Shown one piece after another: positions 23,227 to 31,314 of a stretch of 31,314 nucleotides of DNA. The stretch spans positions 1 to 31,314 of the forward strand of contig DGRU01000142.1 of the NCBI GenBank assembly GCA_002390025.1, in the 5' to 3' direction. This DNA comes from Lachnospiraceae bacterium UBA4380. GTDB taxonomy: Bacteria; Bacillota; Clostridia; Lachnospirales; Lachnospiraceae. Both the position numbers and the translations under genes were made by a program. Below the pieces are notes generated by a model, which was not told the origin of the DNA, did not search any database, and saw nothing but the letters and a program-made list of their open reading frames with translations. Position 1 is the stretch's first letter. Each line of letters starts with the position of its first letter.

Positions 23227-24454
23227 CATGAGAGGACGCCGGGTCATGGCCCGGGCAAAGATAACGGCGGTTTTACTTGCGTCTGCACTTGCACTAGGCG
23301 CCTGCAGCCTGCCGGGCAGGACTGCCTCATCGGAGTCCGCGGAGGAACTTGCCGCGCAGGAAGAAGCCAGACGCAGTGAAGAGCAGAGGGCGGAAGCCAT
23401 AGAACTGGTCCTGTCGGAACAGGAGAGCAAGGCGGCCTGGGAAGCCAGGGAGCAGGCCAAGAGAGAGGCCGCGGAAAAGGAAGCTGCAGAGAGAGAGGCG
23501 GCTGCCAAAAAGGCGGAAGCCGAACAGAAAAAGGCTGCAGAGGACAAGGCCTCCGCGCAGAAAGCGGATACTGCTTCCTCGGCCGGGGCTTCTGCAAGCG
23601 GGCAGGAAGATGCGGGGGCTGCCGCCAAAAAGAAGAAGGAGCAGGAGGAGAACAGGGAGATTGCCATCTCCGATGCGGCGCTTGACAGGATTGTCCGCAG
23701 TGAACTGGGGATTTCGAGCGGCAAAATCCGTGTAAAGGATACCCACAAGTTTGTCTCTCTGACGATCTCTCCGGCTTCTGCCGCAGGTGTGAAGGACTAT
23801 TCCGGCCTTGCCGCTTTTCCCGATCTCAGGATCCTGGACCTGACCGGCTGTCAGCTGAGCAGCCTGTCCTCCTTCAAGGGACTCAAACAGATCACCAAGC
23901 TGTATCTGGGCGAAAACAACATTTCCAATCTCTCTCCCCTCAAGGACCTGACAGGGCTGGAAGTGCTCGATCTGCACAACAACCAGATCAAGGATATCTC
24001 TGCCCTGATGGGGCTGACAAATCTCAATTCCCTGTGGCTCAATGACAACCAGATCACAAAGATCAAGCCCCTGCAGAAGCTGAACAAACTCAAATGGCTC
24101 TATCTGAGCCTGAATCCGATTTCGGATATAGGACCGCTCAAGACCATGACACAGCTGGAAGGACTGATGCTGCGCGGCCTCAAGTGGAGAGGCGTCACCC
24201 TCGCGGATATCTCGCCGCTTTCGGGTCTCACCAATCTGAGCTGGCTCTATCTGAGTGAAAACTATATCGAGGACATCTCGCCGCTGAAGGGAATGACAAA
24301 TCTGACCGAACTCTACCTGACCGGCAACAATATCAGGGATATTTCCCCGGTCAGCAAGATGAACAAGCTGAAGATCCTGGAGATCGACGCGAATAATATC
24401 ACGGATTTCACTCCTCTGCAGAGCCTGCCCAAGGGCGTGAAAATCAAGAGATAA
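23186..24454 (+). CDS. Leucine-rich-repeat lipoprotein
   Basis: 422 aa. ATG 23186 is chosen because GGGAGG lies exactly 7 bp upstream. ATGs at 23210, 23228 and 23246 are alternatives that also keep the signal sequence. Starting here the gene overlaps the CotH gene by 41 bp, in another frame. A lipobox ALGAC (Cys40) ends the signal. A long Ala/Glu/Lys helix (about 50-150) follows as a spacer. An N-terminal cap leads into about nine LRRs (YLGENNISNLSPLKDLTGLE and similar, residues about 212-418). The protein is predicted to be lipid-anchored on the outer face of the membrane. It ends the three-gene operon and pairs with the transmembrane LRR protein, being a likely binding partner, or substrate, of the CotH-like kinase. 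That role is inference. Confidence 0.85.
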   Translation: MYRGRKPAMKEKNDMRGRRVMARAKITAVLLASALALGACSLPGRTASSESAEELAAQEEARRSEEQRAEAIELVLSEQESKAAWEAREQAKREAAEKEAAEREAAAKKAEAEQKKAAEDKASAQKADTASSAGASASGQEDAGAAAKKKKEQEENREIAISDAALDRIVRSELGISSGKIRVKDTHKFVSLTISPASAAGVKDYSGLAAFPDLRILDLTGCQLSSLSSFKGLKQITKLYLGENNISNLSPLKDLTGLEVLDLHNNQIKDISALMGLTNLNSLWLNDNQITKIKPLQKLNKLKWLYLSLNPISDIGPLKTMTQLEGLMLRGLKWRGVTLADISPLSGLTNLSWLYLSENYIEDISPLKGMTNLTELYLTGNNIRDISPVSKMNKLKILEIDANNITDFTPLQSLPKGVKIKR

Positions 24455-24502
24455 AAAAACAGCCGAGCCTGCCCAAAGGCGTGAAGATCAAGAGATAAAA
24501 AA
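24421..24502 (+). repeat. Direct duplication of the LRR lipoprotein gene's 3' end
   Basis: The last codons and stop region (24421-24457) recur at 24465-24502 with two changes, 44 bp downstream. The following 100 bp up to 24600 is a degenerate cagac/gagct/aaaaaca-rich sequence with no gene. Confidence 0.8.
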
Positions 24503-24610
24503 CAGGCAGAGCTGGAAAACTGGCAGGGCGGGAAAACGTGCAGAGCTGAAATGCAGACAGAGATAAAGAACAGACAGAGTTAAAAAACAGACGAAAAAAA
24601 TGAAAATGAA

Positions 24611-24670
24611 AAACCGTATCCGGCAGCAGCCGCGGCAGTCCGCGGGCCCTTTCCGGATACGGTTTTTTCT
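24611..24670. terminator. Bidirectional terminator between convergent genes
   Basis: AAACCGTATCCGG (24611-24623) pairs perfectly with CCGGATACGGTTT (24653-24665), with an inner CCGCGG/CCGCGG stem. A runs on one side and T runs on the other allow termination of both the LRR lipoprotein (plus) and the NlpC/P60 gene (minus). Confidence 0.85.
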
Positions 24671-24752
24671 GTTTCGTTCTGTATAGGATCTGTATTGATA
24701 GCAGCTGTTGAAGCCGTATCGAAAATTCTGTATCACATATTCTGTCAGAAGA

Positions 24753-25817
24753 TTAGAAGAACCTTCTGATCGACAGGATCTTGCGGTAGGCTGCATTGTT
24801 CCAGATGCAGATGCCGTACTTGTAATCTGCCGCATGAACGATGCGGTTGCCGCCCATATAGATGGCGACATGTCCGTCATAGCAGATGACGTCTCCGGGC
24901 CGGGCATTGGCCAGTCCGTGAACCTCTGTGCCGCATTTGCGGATCCAGGCGTCATAGTGAGGAAGGGTGATGCCGAAATGCGCGTACACTGCCATGACAA
25001 AGCCGGAGCAGTCACAGCCATTGGTCAGGCTGCTGCCTCCCCATTTGTAGGGGTTTCCGACAAACTGCACGGCGTAATCGACGACCTGCTGTCCCTTGCC
25101 GGAGCCGTAGCGTTTGCCGTAGGAAGCTCCGGAATTGCCGCCGTTTCTAAAGACCTTGCCCCCATAGGAGTAGACAGTACCGTTGGAGTTGAAGATGAGC
25201 TTTTTGCCGTTGATGACCTGGTTTTGTCTCTGCTGAACGCCTTTGGAATTGAAGTAGTAGGTCTTTTTGCCGATATACTGGAATCCGGTCAGGCGGTAGA
25301 ATTTCTTGACACTGATATAATAGCGCTTGCCGCCGATGGTCTGCCAGCCCGTCAGCAGCTTTCCTTTTTTCTTTACGCTCCCGTAATACCAGTGATTTTT
25401 ATACTTGATCCAGCCCTTCTGAAGAACTCCCTTTGAATTGAAGATATAACGGGATTTCCCGATCTTCTGCAGACCGGTCATGGCATAGGACTTTTTATTA
25501 AAATAATAGGTCTTGTTGCCGAATGTCCTCCAGCCGCTCTTGAGATAAGTGCCGTCAGAGAGTCTGCAGCGGTACCTTTTGCCGGACTTGACCAGGCGGT
25601 CCTGCCGCAGGACATCGGTATTCATGCCGGCCCCGTCCTGTGCATCGCGCACAGAGACTGCAGGATCCTGCAGGCCGGAAACAAGGCCCGCACCGGAGGA
25701 AATCTGCCTGTTTCCGGTCTCTGCCATTACCGGCTGAGCCGGGAGCGAAAGGGCAGAGCAGACTAGCAGTACACTGAGTACCGCGGTGGACAGCAGCCTT
25801 CGAAATTGATGTGACAT
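24753..25817 (-). CDS. Secreted NlpC/P60 peptidoglycan endopeptidase with wall-binding repeats
   Basis: 354 aa. A signal peptide (LLSTAVLSVLLVCSALSLPA...VMA) is followed by a linker and about six choline/glucan-binding-like repeats (about 80-220) with the pattern GWQTIGGKRYYISVKK. The C-terminal NlpC/P60 domain (about 240-354) has the catalytic triad: Cys270 in DCSGF, His316 in GHVAIYMG, His328 in RIVHAADY. Such enzymes cut gamma-D-glutamyl to diamino-acid bonds in stem peptides during growth or separation. GGGGG lies 6 bp before the ATG. It is transcribed away from the large adhesin and converges on the LRR operon. A match to the WalR box at its promoter suggests control by the WalKR wall-homeostasis system. 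Confidence 0.92.
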   Translation of the reverse strand: MSHQFRRLLSTAVLSVLLVCSALSLPAQPVMAETGNRQISSGAGLVSGLQDPAVSVRDAQDGAGMNTDVLRQDRLVKSGKRYRCRLSDGTYLKSGWRTFGNKTYYFNKKSYAMTGLQKIGKSRYIFNSKGVLQKGWIKYKNHWYYGSVKKKGKLLTGWQTIGGKRYYISVKKFYRLTGFQYIGKKTYYFNSKGVQQRQNQVINGKKLIFNSNGTVYSYGGKVFRNGGNSGASYGKRYGSGKGQQVVDYAVQFVGNPYKWGGSSLTNGCDCSGFVMAVYAHFGITLPHYDAWIRKCGTEVHGLANARPGDVICYDGHVAIYMGGNRIVHAADYKYGICIWNNAAYRKILSIRRFF

Positions 25818-25878
25818 GAGTACCCCCGTTCTAAAGCTTCAGAATGGTATTTTCTGAATTTGTGAAAAAACTGTGTTC

Positions 25879-25919
25879 ATTATACTACATCTTTAATAAA
25901 AATGTTACCGAGTTGTTAC
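25879..25919 (-). promoter_or_regulatory. Promoter of the NlpC/P60 gene with WalR-box match
   Basis: On the minus strand TATAAT (25884-25879) is preceded, 17 bp upstream, by a weak TAACAT (25907-25902). The plus strand at 25903-25919 reads TGTTAC-CGAGT-TGTTAC, which fits the published WalR/YycF consensus TGTWAH-N5-TGTWAH exactly. The box overlaps the -35 hexamer. Confidence 0.5.
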
Positions 25920-25986
25920 AATTCTGCAAAAAAATACGATAATACGGAAATTTAGCAATTAAATGACAAAATGAACGGAAATAGCA

Positions 25987-26016
25987 TTGACACTGGCAGA
26001 CCCGCGGTGCTATTGT
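25987..26016 (+). promoter_or_regulatory. Promoter candidate of the large surface protein
   Basis: TTGACA (25987-25992), an 18-bp spacer and TATTGT (26011-26016). The -35 matches the sigma-A consensus perfectly. If used, the mRNA has a leader of about 245 nt. Confidence 0.5.
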
Positions 26017-26024
26017 ATCTTACA

Positions 26025-26232
26025 CGGCAGGACAAAGACTGCCGCACCTTTAGACCATTCTGAACTTCCGTCCGCATCGGACAAACACCATCTTTTTTTA
26101 CAAGGCAGATTCTGCCGCAGAGACATTCAAAATACATTTCGCCATTTTGTGAAAACACAGAAGGGCGGGACTGTTTCACTTCGCTCTGAACAGGGCTGTA
26201 TTGCCGCAGAACAGGCACGCCCGCGGGCGTGC
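26025..26232 (+). promoter_or_regulatory. Structured leader with hairpin and GC-rich palindrome
   Basis: CGGCAG/CTGCCG (26025-26044) forms a first hairpin. GCACGCCCGCGGGCGTGC (26215-26232) is a perfect 18-base palindrome ending 24 bases before the AAGGAGG. Between them is a T run at 26093-26099. No gene is seen in 25920-26268. This matches no riboswitch I know. Confidence 0.4.
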
Positions 26233-26268
26233 TCCGGCATGTTCTGAAAGAGTGAGAAGGAGGATATT

Positions 26269-29200
26269 TTGAAAAAGAAGATGGAAAAAAAGGGCAGGCC
26301 GAGCTCTCTGCCCCTGCACAGACCGGGTGGAAGGAGAAAGAAATTTACTGTTCTGGCGGGATGCATGATCCTGCTCGTTCTGCTTTCTTCCCTGCCCGTC
26401 ACATGGGGGACGCCCGCGGGAACGGTCTATGCGGCCGAGGCAGGCACAGCAGAAAGCCCCGCACAGGGCAATACGGCCGAAAAAGCGGCCAAGGGATCAG
26501 CTGCATCGGCTGAGGACACACAATCCGGTCCGGCTGCGGAGCAGGCATCCGACGGAGAGGAAAACTCTGATACAGAAGACAGAGGCAGCGAAGGCGGGGA
26601 CGAGGATACAGACCGGTCAGGAGAAGCCGGTCCTGAAGCCGGCCCTGAAGGCGGCGCCGGGGGCAGTGCCGCAGGCGGCGGTACGCAGGACAGCTCCCGG
26701 ACGGCAGCAACTGCAGACATGACTGTCTCCCCCGGCAGTGAAGGAGAGAAGAGTGAATCCGGAACAGCGAGCGGGGAAGAGGAAGAATCCGGCAGGGAAA
26801 ATTCCGCAGCGTCTTCGGACAGCACACAGGAATCCCCTGCGGAGGCAGCTGTCCCTGACAAGAGCGGCGGCAGTGCGCAGAAGACTCCTGACAGCTCCTC
26901 GCAGGCTGAAGGCAAGGATGCAGAGACTCCTGCGGAAAGTGACGGACAGACCAGGGAACCTGCTGCAGAGCAGGCACAGCAGACAGCGGAAGAGGAACCC
27001 TGGATGACAGTGTCCCAGTTTAACCGCGCGCTGAGAAGCCTGTCGAGCGGCTCCGGTATGGAGGGGATCTATATCCCTTCAAAGGTCACGATCATCAGCA
27101 AGCAGGCAGAGATCGACTACGAGAGCCTGGGGATCGGAAGAGACGGAGACGGACATCCCGGACACACGACGGTGATCAATGCCCGCGATGAAGAGGGAAA
27201 TGAATATGAGGGCGTGTGTGTAGTCCCGGATGACCGCGGACTTCCCAGATGGTCTGTCCTTCCGGATGTCGCCGATGTCACCGATGCCGTGATGATCAAG
27301 CTGTATTACTATACAATGCTGGATGATTACGGGGAGAAACTTGCCAGAGACAGGGGATTTGGAGGACATTCCCGCTCTGTTGCCATTGCGGCCTGCCATG
27401 AGGCCATGTCAATGCGCTATGCGGAGCTCGCGGGGATCACCTATGACCGCCCCAATGTGGGCAGCAACCTCCTCTCCCTGGTTTCCGCCTATCGGAGCGG
27501 CGCGGCCGCAAAAGCCCTCCCGGATCTGGACAGGGTGCATGTCTATGTCAGCGGACGCACCCAGAGCAACGGCTATTGGATGCAGGCCTATGTGTTCGGT
27601 TTTATCCAGAGAGAGGAACCCGCCGGTATCGTCCTGATGAAGACTTCCTCGGATCCGGATATGCAGTACGGCTACAGCTGCTATAACCTCTTTGAGACCG
27701 AAAGCGGAGGAAAGGTCAATTTCGGTGTCTATACAGACAAGGCCTGCACCAAAAAGGCAAAGGTCTACGGTGACCGGAATATGACCGCCGAGCTGAGCGT
27801 GATCCCGGTGGGTATGAGCGGACAGAGCGGCCTGTGGAACCAGGCGGTCTTTTACTGCGCGCCCGGCACCTACTATCTCAAGGAGCTGACTACACCGAAG
27901 GGATACCAGGCGCCCAAAGGGCCCTTCGGACCTTACAAGGTGACAGAGGGGAAAGGCATGAGGATCAAGATCCCCAACACACCCCGCAATGCAAAAGTCG
28001 GCATTGTCAAAAAGGAGGCAGATTCTTCCAGGCCTCTTGCGGGCGCCAAATACGCCCTCTACGCGGACAAGGAGGACGCGCGCAACGAGGAGTCCTCTCT
28101 GGGCACGTTCACGACGGGGGAGGACGGAAAATCCAACCTGCTCGAGGTCCTTGCGGGCAAGACTTATTATGTGCGCGAGATCAGTGCACCCCGGGGGTAT
28201 AAAAAGGACGACCGCATTCTCACCCTGAAAACCGCCCAGAGCCTGACTGCCGTCACCTGGACGGAACTGACCGATGAACCTGACATCGGCAGTGTGCAGG
28301 TGAAAAAGAGTTCCCTGGACCCGGAGGCGGATACCCGGGAGGGCAGCCTCTACAGTCTGGAGGGCGCTGTCTATACCCTCTATGACGGGGACGGAAAGAG
28401 CGCGGGGACACTGACAACGGAAAAGGACGGCACCTCCAATGTGCTGACGGTTCCCTCCGGTTCCTACACGCTCAAAGAGACAAGTCCCTCGCCCGGATTT
28501 GCCCTGGATACCGAGACCCACAATGTCACTGTCACGGGCGGGGAAGTGACCCTTGTCGAGTCTAAAGAGCCTGCCCGCAGGGCAAAGGTCGCTGTGAAAA
28601 AGGTGTCCTCCGCCGAGAGAGACGGCAAGGCTTCCGACACACTTCCCATCAGCGGCGCCCAGTACACGCTCTACAATACTGCGGAGGACGCGGAGAAGAA
28701 CAGTCAGGGCGCAGGAACCCTTACCGTCAGGGAGGACGGCAGCACCAACGAGCTCGAAGTCATTGCCGGGAGGACCTATTACATCAAAGAGACGAAAGCA
28801 CCCAAAGGCTATCTTCCCGATGAAGAGATCCACACCGTCAAGGTGGATTCCCTGACAGAGACGGTCGAGGTCAGGAGCGAGGAAGAGCTGATCCGCGGCG
28901 GCGTAAAGATCTGCAAGCGTGATCTTGAGACCGGCGAAAATACGCCTCTGGGAGGCGCCTGCCTGGAGGGAGCTGTCCTCAAAATCTATAATGACGGCGG
29001 CCTGTCCGTCTATGCGGATGGGAAAAAAGTCCTGCCGGGAGCGGAGGCCATGACCCTGGTTACTGGCGCCGACGGAATGGCGCAGACAAAAGAGCGCGCC
29101 CTCTCCTACGGAAGCTACCGCATTGAAGAGGTGTCTGCCCCCGAGGGCTATACCCGGGAGGGAGCGGTGCCTGTGCGCTTCAAAGTCCTGGAGGACGGCA

Positions 29201-31314
29201 AGATCACGGATCTCTCTTCGCTGAAGGACACCTGTATCAGCGACCGCGTCATTCGGGGAGATTTTTCCCTGCAAAAGATCAACGGCTACACCCGCAGGCA
29301 GATGGCGGGGGTGACCTTTGAAATCACCGCCTATGACAGAGACGGCAAGGAACTGGAAAAACACCGCTTTACAACAGACGAAAACGGGGCTTTTGAGAGC
29401 TCTGCCCTCACCTGGTTCGGCGTCGGCACACAGCCCGACGACAGGCTGGGTGCCCTTCCCTTCGGCACTTACCACATCGAGGAGATCGAGGGGGAAAACA
29501 ACCGGGGCATGAAAATGTTTTCGGGTGATTTTTCCATCTGCGAGGACGGACAGACGGTGGCTCTGGGAACTGTTGAAAATACGCTCAAGCCGGTGCTCGA
29601 GACAGAACTTCTGGATGAAAACGGCGACCATTTTGCCGACCGGCAGGGCATGGTCACACTCACGGATGCCGTGAACTATGACGGCATGGAGGATTACATC
29701 GGCAGGGATGTGACATTCCACGGTGTGATCTATGTGAAAGAGACGGGAAAGCCGCTGCAGATTGACGGAAAGACGGTTGAATGTGCCGTGACAAGGAAGA
29801 TCCTGGCCCACTCCGGCACAGTGCAGCTCAGGTTCACCTTCGATGCATCCAAAGTGCAGGGAATGACCCTGGTATGCTTTGAGTACGCGTCGGAACCTGT
29901 CAGCGGACAGGGGGATTCCGGAGAGGAAGGTCCCGCACCGGACGGCGGAACACCCTACCGTGACAGCACAAACGGAGGGGAGGATATTGTATCCCACACC
30001 GATCCCGAGGATGAGGCGCAGACCGTTCATCTTGTCCTGATCGAGACGGAGGCGGAGGATCAGACAACGGGTATGCACATAGGGCAGGCGCGTGACGGCG
30101 CAGTCACGGTCGACCATGTCACTTGCAGGGGCCTGCTTCCCGGACACAGATACCTTGTGACCGGCTTTCTGGTCGACAAGACCAGCGGAAAGCCGCTGAA
30201 GGATGCCAAAGGGGCGGATGTCACTGCAAAGGCCTCCTTTACCGCAGAGAAGGCCGAACAGACCGTGGATCTGACATTCACTTATGATGCCTCTCTGCTG
30301 GACGGAAAAACAGTCGTTGCATTCGAGAGACTCTATCTGAGAGGGGAGGGGACGCCGGACGAACCTGATCAGCCGGGAACGGAAGACGGTCAGACAGAAA
30401 CCCCCGATCCGGATGAACCCGGCACAGAGCCCCCTGTCGCTGTCCACGAGGACCCTGAGGATGAGGACCAGAGTGTCCACTATCCAAAGATCCGCACCAA
30501 TGCGGAAGCGGCACAGGCAGGTGCTGTTGAAGACAGCTTCAAAAGCAGAGCGGCCGATGACGCTTCTGCCCGGACTGACAGCAGGGAGATGGCAAAGGCC
30601 GTCGTCGCAGACGGAAAAGTCCTTGTCCGCGACCATGTGACCTGGAACAATCTGCTCCCCGGCAGGACCTACCGGCTGCAGGGAACCCTCATGCGCAAGG
30701 ATACCGGGAAGCCCTTTGCGGCAGGCGGCAGGAATGTGACGGCAGAGGCCCGGTTCACACCGGACGAAAGGGACGGAGAGACCGTCCTCGACTTTACCTT
30801 TGATGCCTCCGGACTCTTCGGGACCGGTGCCTCCGGAACGCAGAGCATGCAGCTGGTGGCCTTTGAGGAACTCTACATCTGCGGACAGGAAAAAGGCGGG
30901 GAGACGGACCAGGATGCAGATCCTTCCGGTGATCCCGCCCGGACGGACGCAGGAGATGGGAAAGAGGAGAAAGAGGAGAAAGAGGAGAAAGAGGAGTACC
31001 TGGTTGCCGGGCACAGGGATCTGGCAGATCCCGCACAGACTGTTGCCATGACGGAACCCGGCAGGCCCGGTCCAGAACCCGACGAGCCGGAGAAGCTGGA
31101 AGAGCCCGATTATCCGGAGCTCACACCTGAGCTTCCCCGCCATCCCTCTGTCAAAGAGGAGCCCGGGACAAAGACTTCGGGCAAAAAGACTGTGACACCT
31201 GCGTCTCCGGAGACCGTCCGTTCCGGCTCGAGGGTAAAGACAGGTGATGACACCAACATCGCCCTCTATCTGATCCCCGCTGTCCTTGCGGCAGCAGCTG
31301 TGGCCCTGCTGCTT
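26269..31314 (+). CDS. Large Cna-B/VaFE-repeat surface adhesin (open at window end)
   Basis: At least 1,682 aa, from a TTG start with AAGGAGG 5 bp upstream; the in-frame ATG at 26281 is too far from that site. The frame has no stop before the window ends. A signal peptide (about 22-57) precedes a Ser/Glu/Gly-rich low-complexity region (about 60-243). A thioester-domain-like part follows (about 250-420: EGVCVVPDD, IKLYYYTMLDDYG, GGHSRSVAIAACHEAMSMRY). Five or six SpaA/Cna-B domains come next (about 483, 576, 675, 773, 878, 997), with V-x-K-K starts and YYVREISAPRGY-type ends. Three VaFE repeats (about 1109, 1278, 1448) end in LVCFE, VVAFE and LVAFE. An acidic linker leads to VKTGDD (1656-1661) and a membrane helix, a sortase-type anchor without LPxTG. 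Predicted role: wall-anchored adhesin or pilus-like stalk with self-made isopeptide bonds. Confidence 0.9.
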   Translation, partial: MKKKMEKKGRPSSLPLHRPGGRRKKFTVLAGCMILLVLLSSLPVTWGTPAGTVYAAEAGTAESPAQGNTAEKAAKGSAASAEDTQSGPAAEQASDGEENSDTEDRGSEGGDEDTDRSGEAGPEAGPEGGAGGSAAGGGTQDSSRTAATADMTVSPGSEGEKSESGTASGEEEESGRENSAASSDSTQESPAEAAVPDKSGGSAQKTPDSSSQAEGKDAETPAESDGQTREPAAEQAQQTAEEEPWMTVSQFNRALRSLSSGSGMEGIYIPSKVTIISKQAEIDYESLGIGRDGDGHPGHTTVINARDEEGNEYEGVCVVPDDRGLPRWSVLPDVADVTDAVMIKLYYYTMLDDYGEKLARDRGFGGHSRSVAIAACHEAMSMRYAELAGITYDRPNVGSNLLSLVSAYRSGAAAKALPDLDRVHVYVSGRTQSNGYWMQAYVFGFIQREEPAGIVLMKTSSDPDMQYGYSCYNLFETESGGKVNFGVYTDKACTKKAKVYGDRNMTAELSVIPVGMSGQSGLWNQAVFYCAPGTYYLKELTTPKGYQAPKGPFGPYKVTEGKGMRIKIPNTPRNAKVGIVKKEADSSRPLAGAKYALYADKEDARNEESSLGTFTTGEDGKSNLLEVLAGKTYYVREISAPRGYKKDDRILTLKTAQSLTAVTWTELTDEPDIGSVQVKKSSLDPEADTREGSLYSLEGAVYTLYDGDGKSAGTLTTEKDGTSNVLTVPSGSYTLKETSPSPGFALDTETHNVTVTGGEVTLVESKEPARRAKVAVKKVSSAERDGKASDTLPISGAQYTLYNTAEDAEKNSQGAGTLTVREDGSTNELEVIAGRTYYIKETKAPKGYLPDEEIHTVKVDSLTETVEVRSEEELIRGGVKICKRDLETGENTPLGGACLEGAVLKIYNDGGLSVYADGKKVLPGAEAMTLVTGADGMAQTKERALSYGSYRIEEVSAPEGYTREGAVPVRFKVLEDGKITDLSSLKDTCISDRVIRGDFSLQKINGYTRRQMAGVTFEITAYDRDGKELEKHRFTTDENGAFESSALTWFGVGTQPDDRLGALPFGTYHIEEIEGENNRGMKMFSGDFSICEDGQTVALGTVENTLKPVLETELLDENGDHFADRQGMVTLTDAVNYDGMEDYIGRDVTFHGVIYVKETGKPLQIDGKTVECAVTRKILAHSGTVQLRFTFDASKVQGMTLVCFEYASEPVSGQGDSGEEGPAPDGGTPYRDSTNGGEDIVSHTDPEDEAQTVHLVLIETEAEDQTTGMHIGQARDGAVTVDHVTCRGLLPGHRYLVTGFLVDKTSGKPLKDAKGADVTAKASFTAEKAEQTVDLTFTYDASLLDGKTVVAFERLYLRGEGTPDEPDQPGTEDGQTETPDPDEPGTEPPVAVHEDPEDEDQSVHYPKIRTNAEAAQAGAVEDSFKSRAADDASARTDSREMAKAVVADGKVLVRDHVTWNNLLPGRTYRLQGTLMRKDTGKPFAAGGRNVTAEARFTPDERDGETVLDFTFDASGLFGTGASGTQSMQLVAFEELYICGQEKGGETDQDADPSGDPARTDAGDGKEEKEEKEEKEEYLVAGHRDLADPAQTVAMTEPGRPGPEPDEPEKLEEPDYPELTPELPRHPSVKEEPGTKTSGKKTVTPASPETVRSGSRVKTGDDTNIALYLIPAVLAAAAVALLL
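30958..30994 (+). repeat. 9-bp coding tandem repeat in the adhesin linker
   Basis: Four units of gaggagaaa encode KEEKEEKEEKEE in the acidic linker between the last VaFE repeat and the anchor. Such a run can change length by slippage without breaking the frame. Confidence 0.8.

Noticed and set aside
24708..25436. Plus-strand 242-codon frame
   Set aside because: Antisense to the NlpC/P60 gene, whose catalytic motifs are intact on the minus strand.
27409..31143. Minus-strand open frame of 1,244 codons
   Set aside because: It lies wholly antisense to the adhesin frame, which has signal peptide, Cna-B and VaFE domains and a ribosome site. The antisense translation has no domain pattern and arises from high-GC codon bias.

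Overview
The window looks like a chromosome segment from a Gram-positive member of the Clostridia, most likely Lachnospiraceae-like. The basis is strong AGGAGG-type ribosome binding sites, TTG and GTG starts, a Cna-B/VaFE surface protein ending in a TGD-type sorting motif, an NlpC/P60 hydrolase with wall-binding repeats, LRR lipoproteins and tandem serine recombinases. No rRNA, tRNA or CRISPR array was seen. Genus cannot be set from the sequence alone.

Region 1 (1-7.8 kb) is a mobile or accessory island with AT-rich genes. It holds the 5' end of an IS1380-type transposase (minus strand), a NACHT-like NTPase ending in about 32 pentapeptide repeats, and a tandem serine-recombinase cassette. The first recombinase has lost its catalytic domain and is frameshifted. 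The second is a stand-alone recombinase-domain protein, and the third is an intact 521-aa large serine recombinase. Two unrecognised AT-rich genes follow: a CPxD/CPFC mini zinc-ribbon protein and a one-helix membrane protein.

Region 2 (7.8-15.7 kb) mixes gene fragments with small metabolic modules. There is a truncated winged-helix/zinc-ribbon gene and a DUF5714 gene. A TetR regulator diverges from a CrtC/AttH-like lipocalin-fold protein. An esterase-MFS transporter operon diverges from a second TetR regulator. The two TetR modules are bracketed by direct copies of a roughly 175-bp intergenic repeat containing a strong hairpin, with a third degenerate copy beyond. Recombinase and GNAT fragments show repeated turnover here. 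Each TetR promoter region carries conspicuous operator candidates.

Region 3 (15.8-19.3 kb) is a membrane-stress-like set: a zinc-ribbon membrane protein and a TPM-domain protein, overlapping by 4 bp and arranged like Bacillus subtilis ydjG-ydjH, followed by an AIM24/TIGR00266 protein.

Region 4 (19.4-24.7 kb) is a tightly packed three-gene operon: a zinc-ribbon/coiled-coil/TM/LRR protein, a CotH-kinase-like lipoprotein and an LRR lipoprotein. It has a good sigma-A-type promoter and ends in a bidirectional terminator. This is the most attractive candidate for a little-described system: an extracytoplasmic protein kinase flanked by two surface LRR proteins.

Region 5 (24.7-31.3 kb) is cell-surface. 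A secreted NlpC/P60 hydrolase (minus strand) has a match to the WalR box at its promoter. It diverges from a very large Cna-B/VaFE surface adhesin whose reading frame stays open past the window end. The 1,244-codon minus-strand open frame inside the adhesin gene is an antisense shadow.
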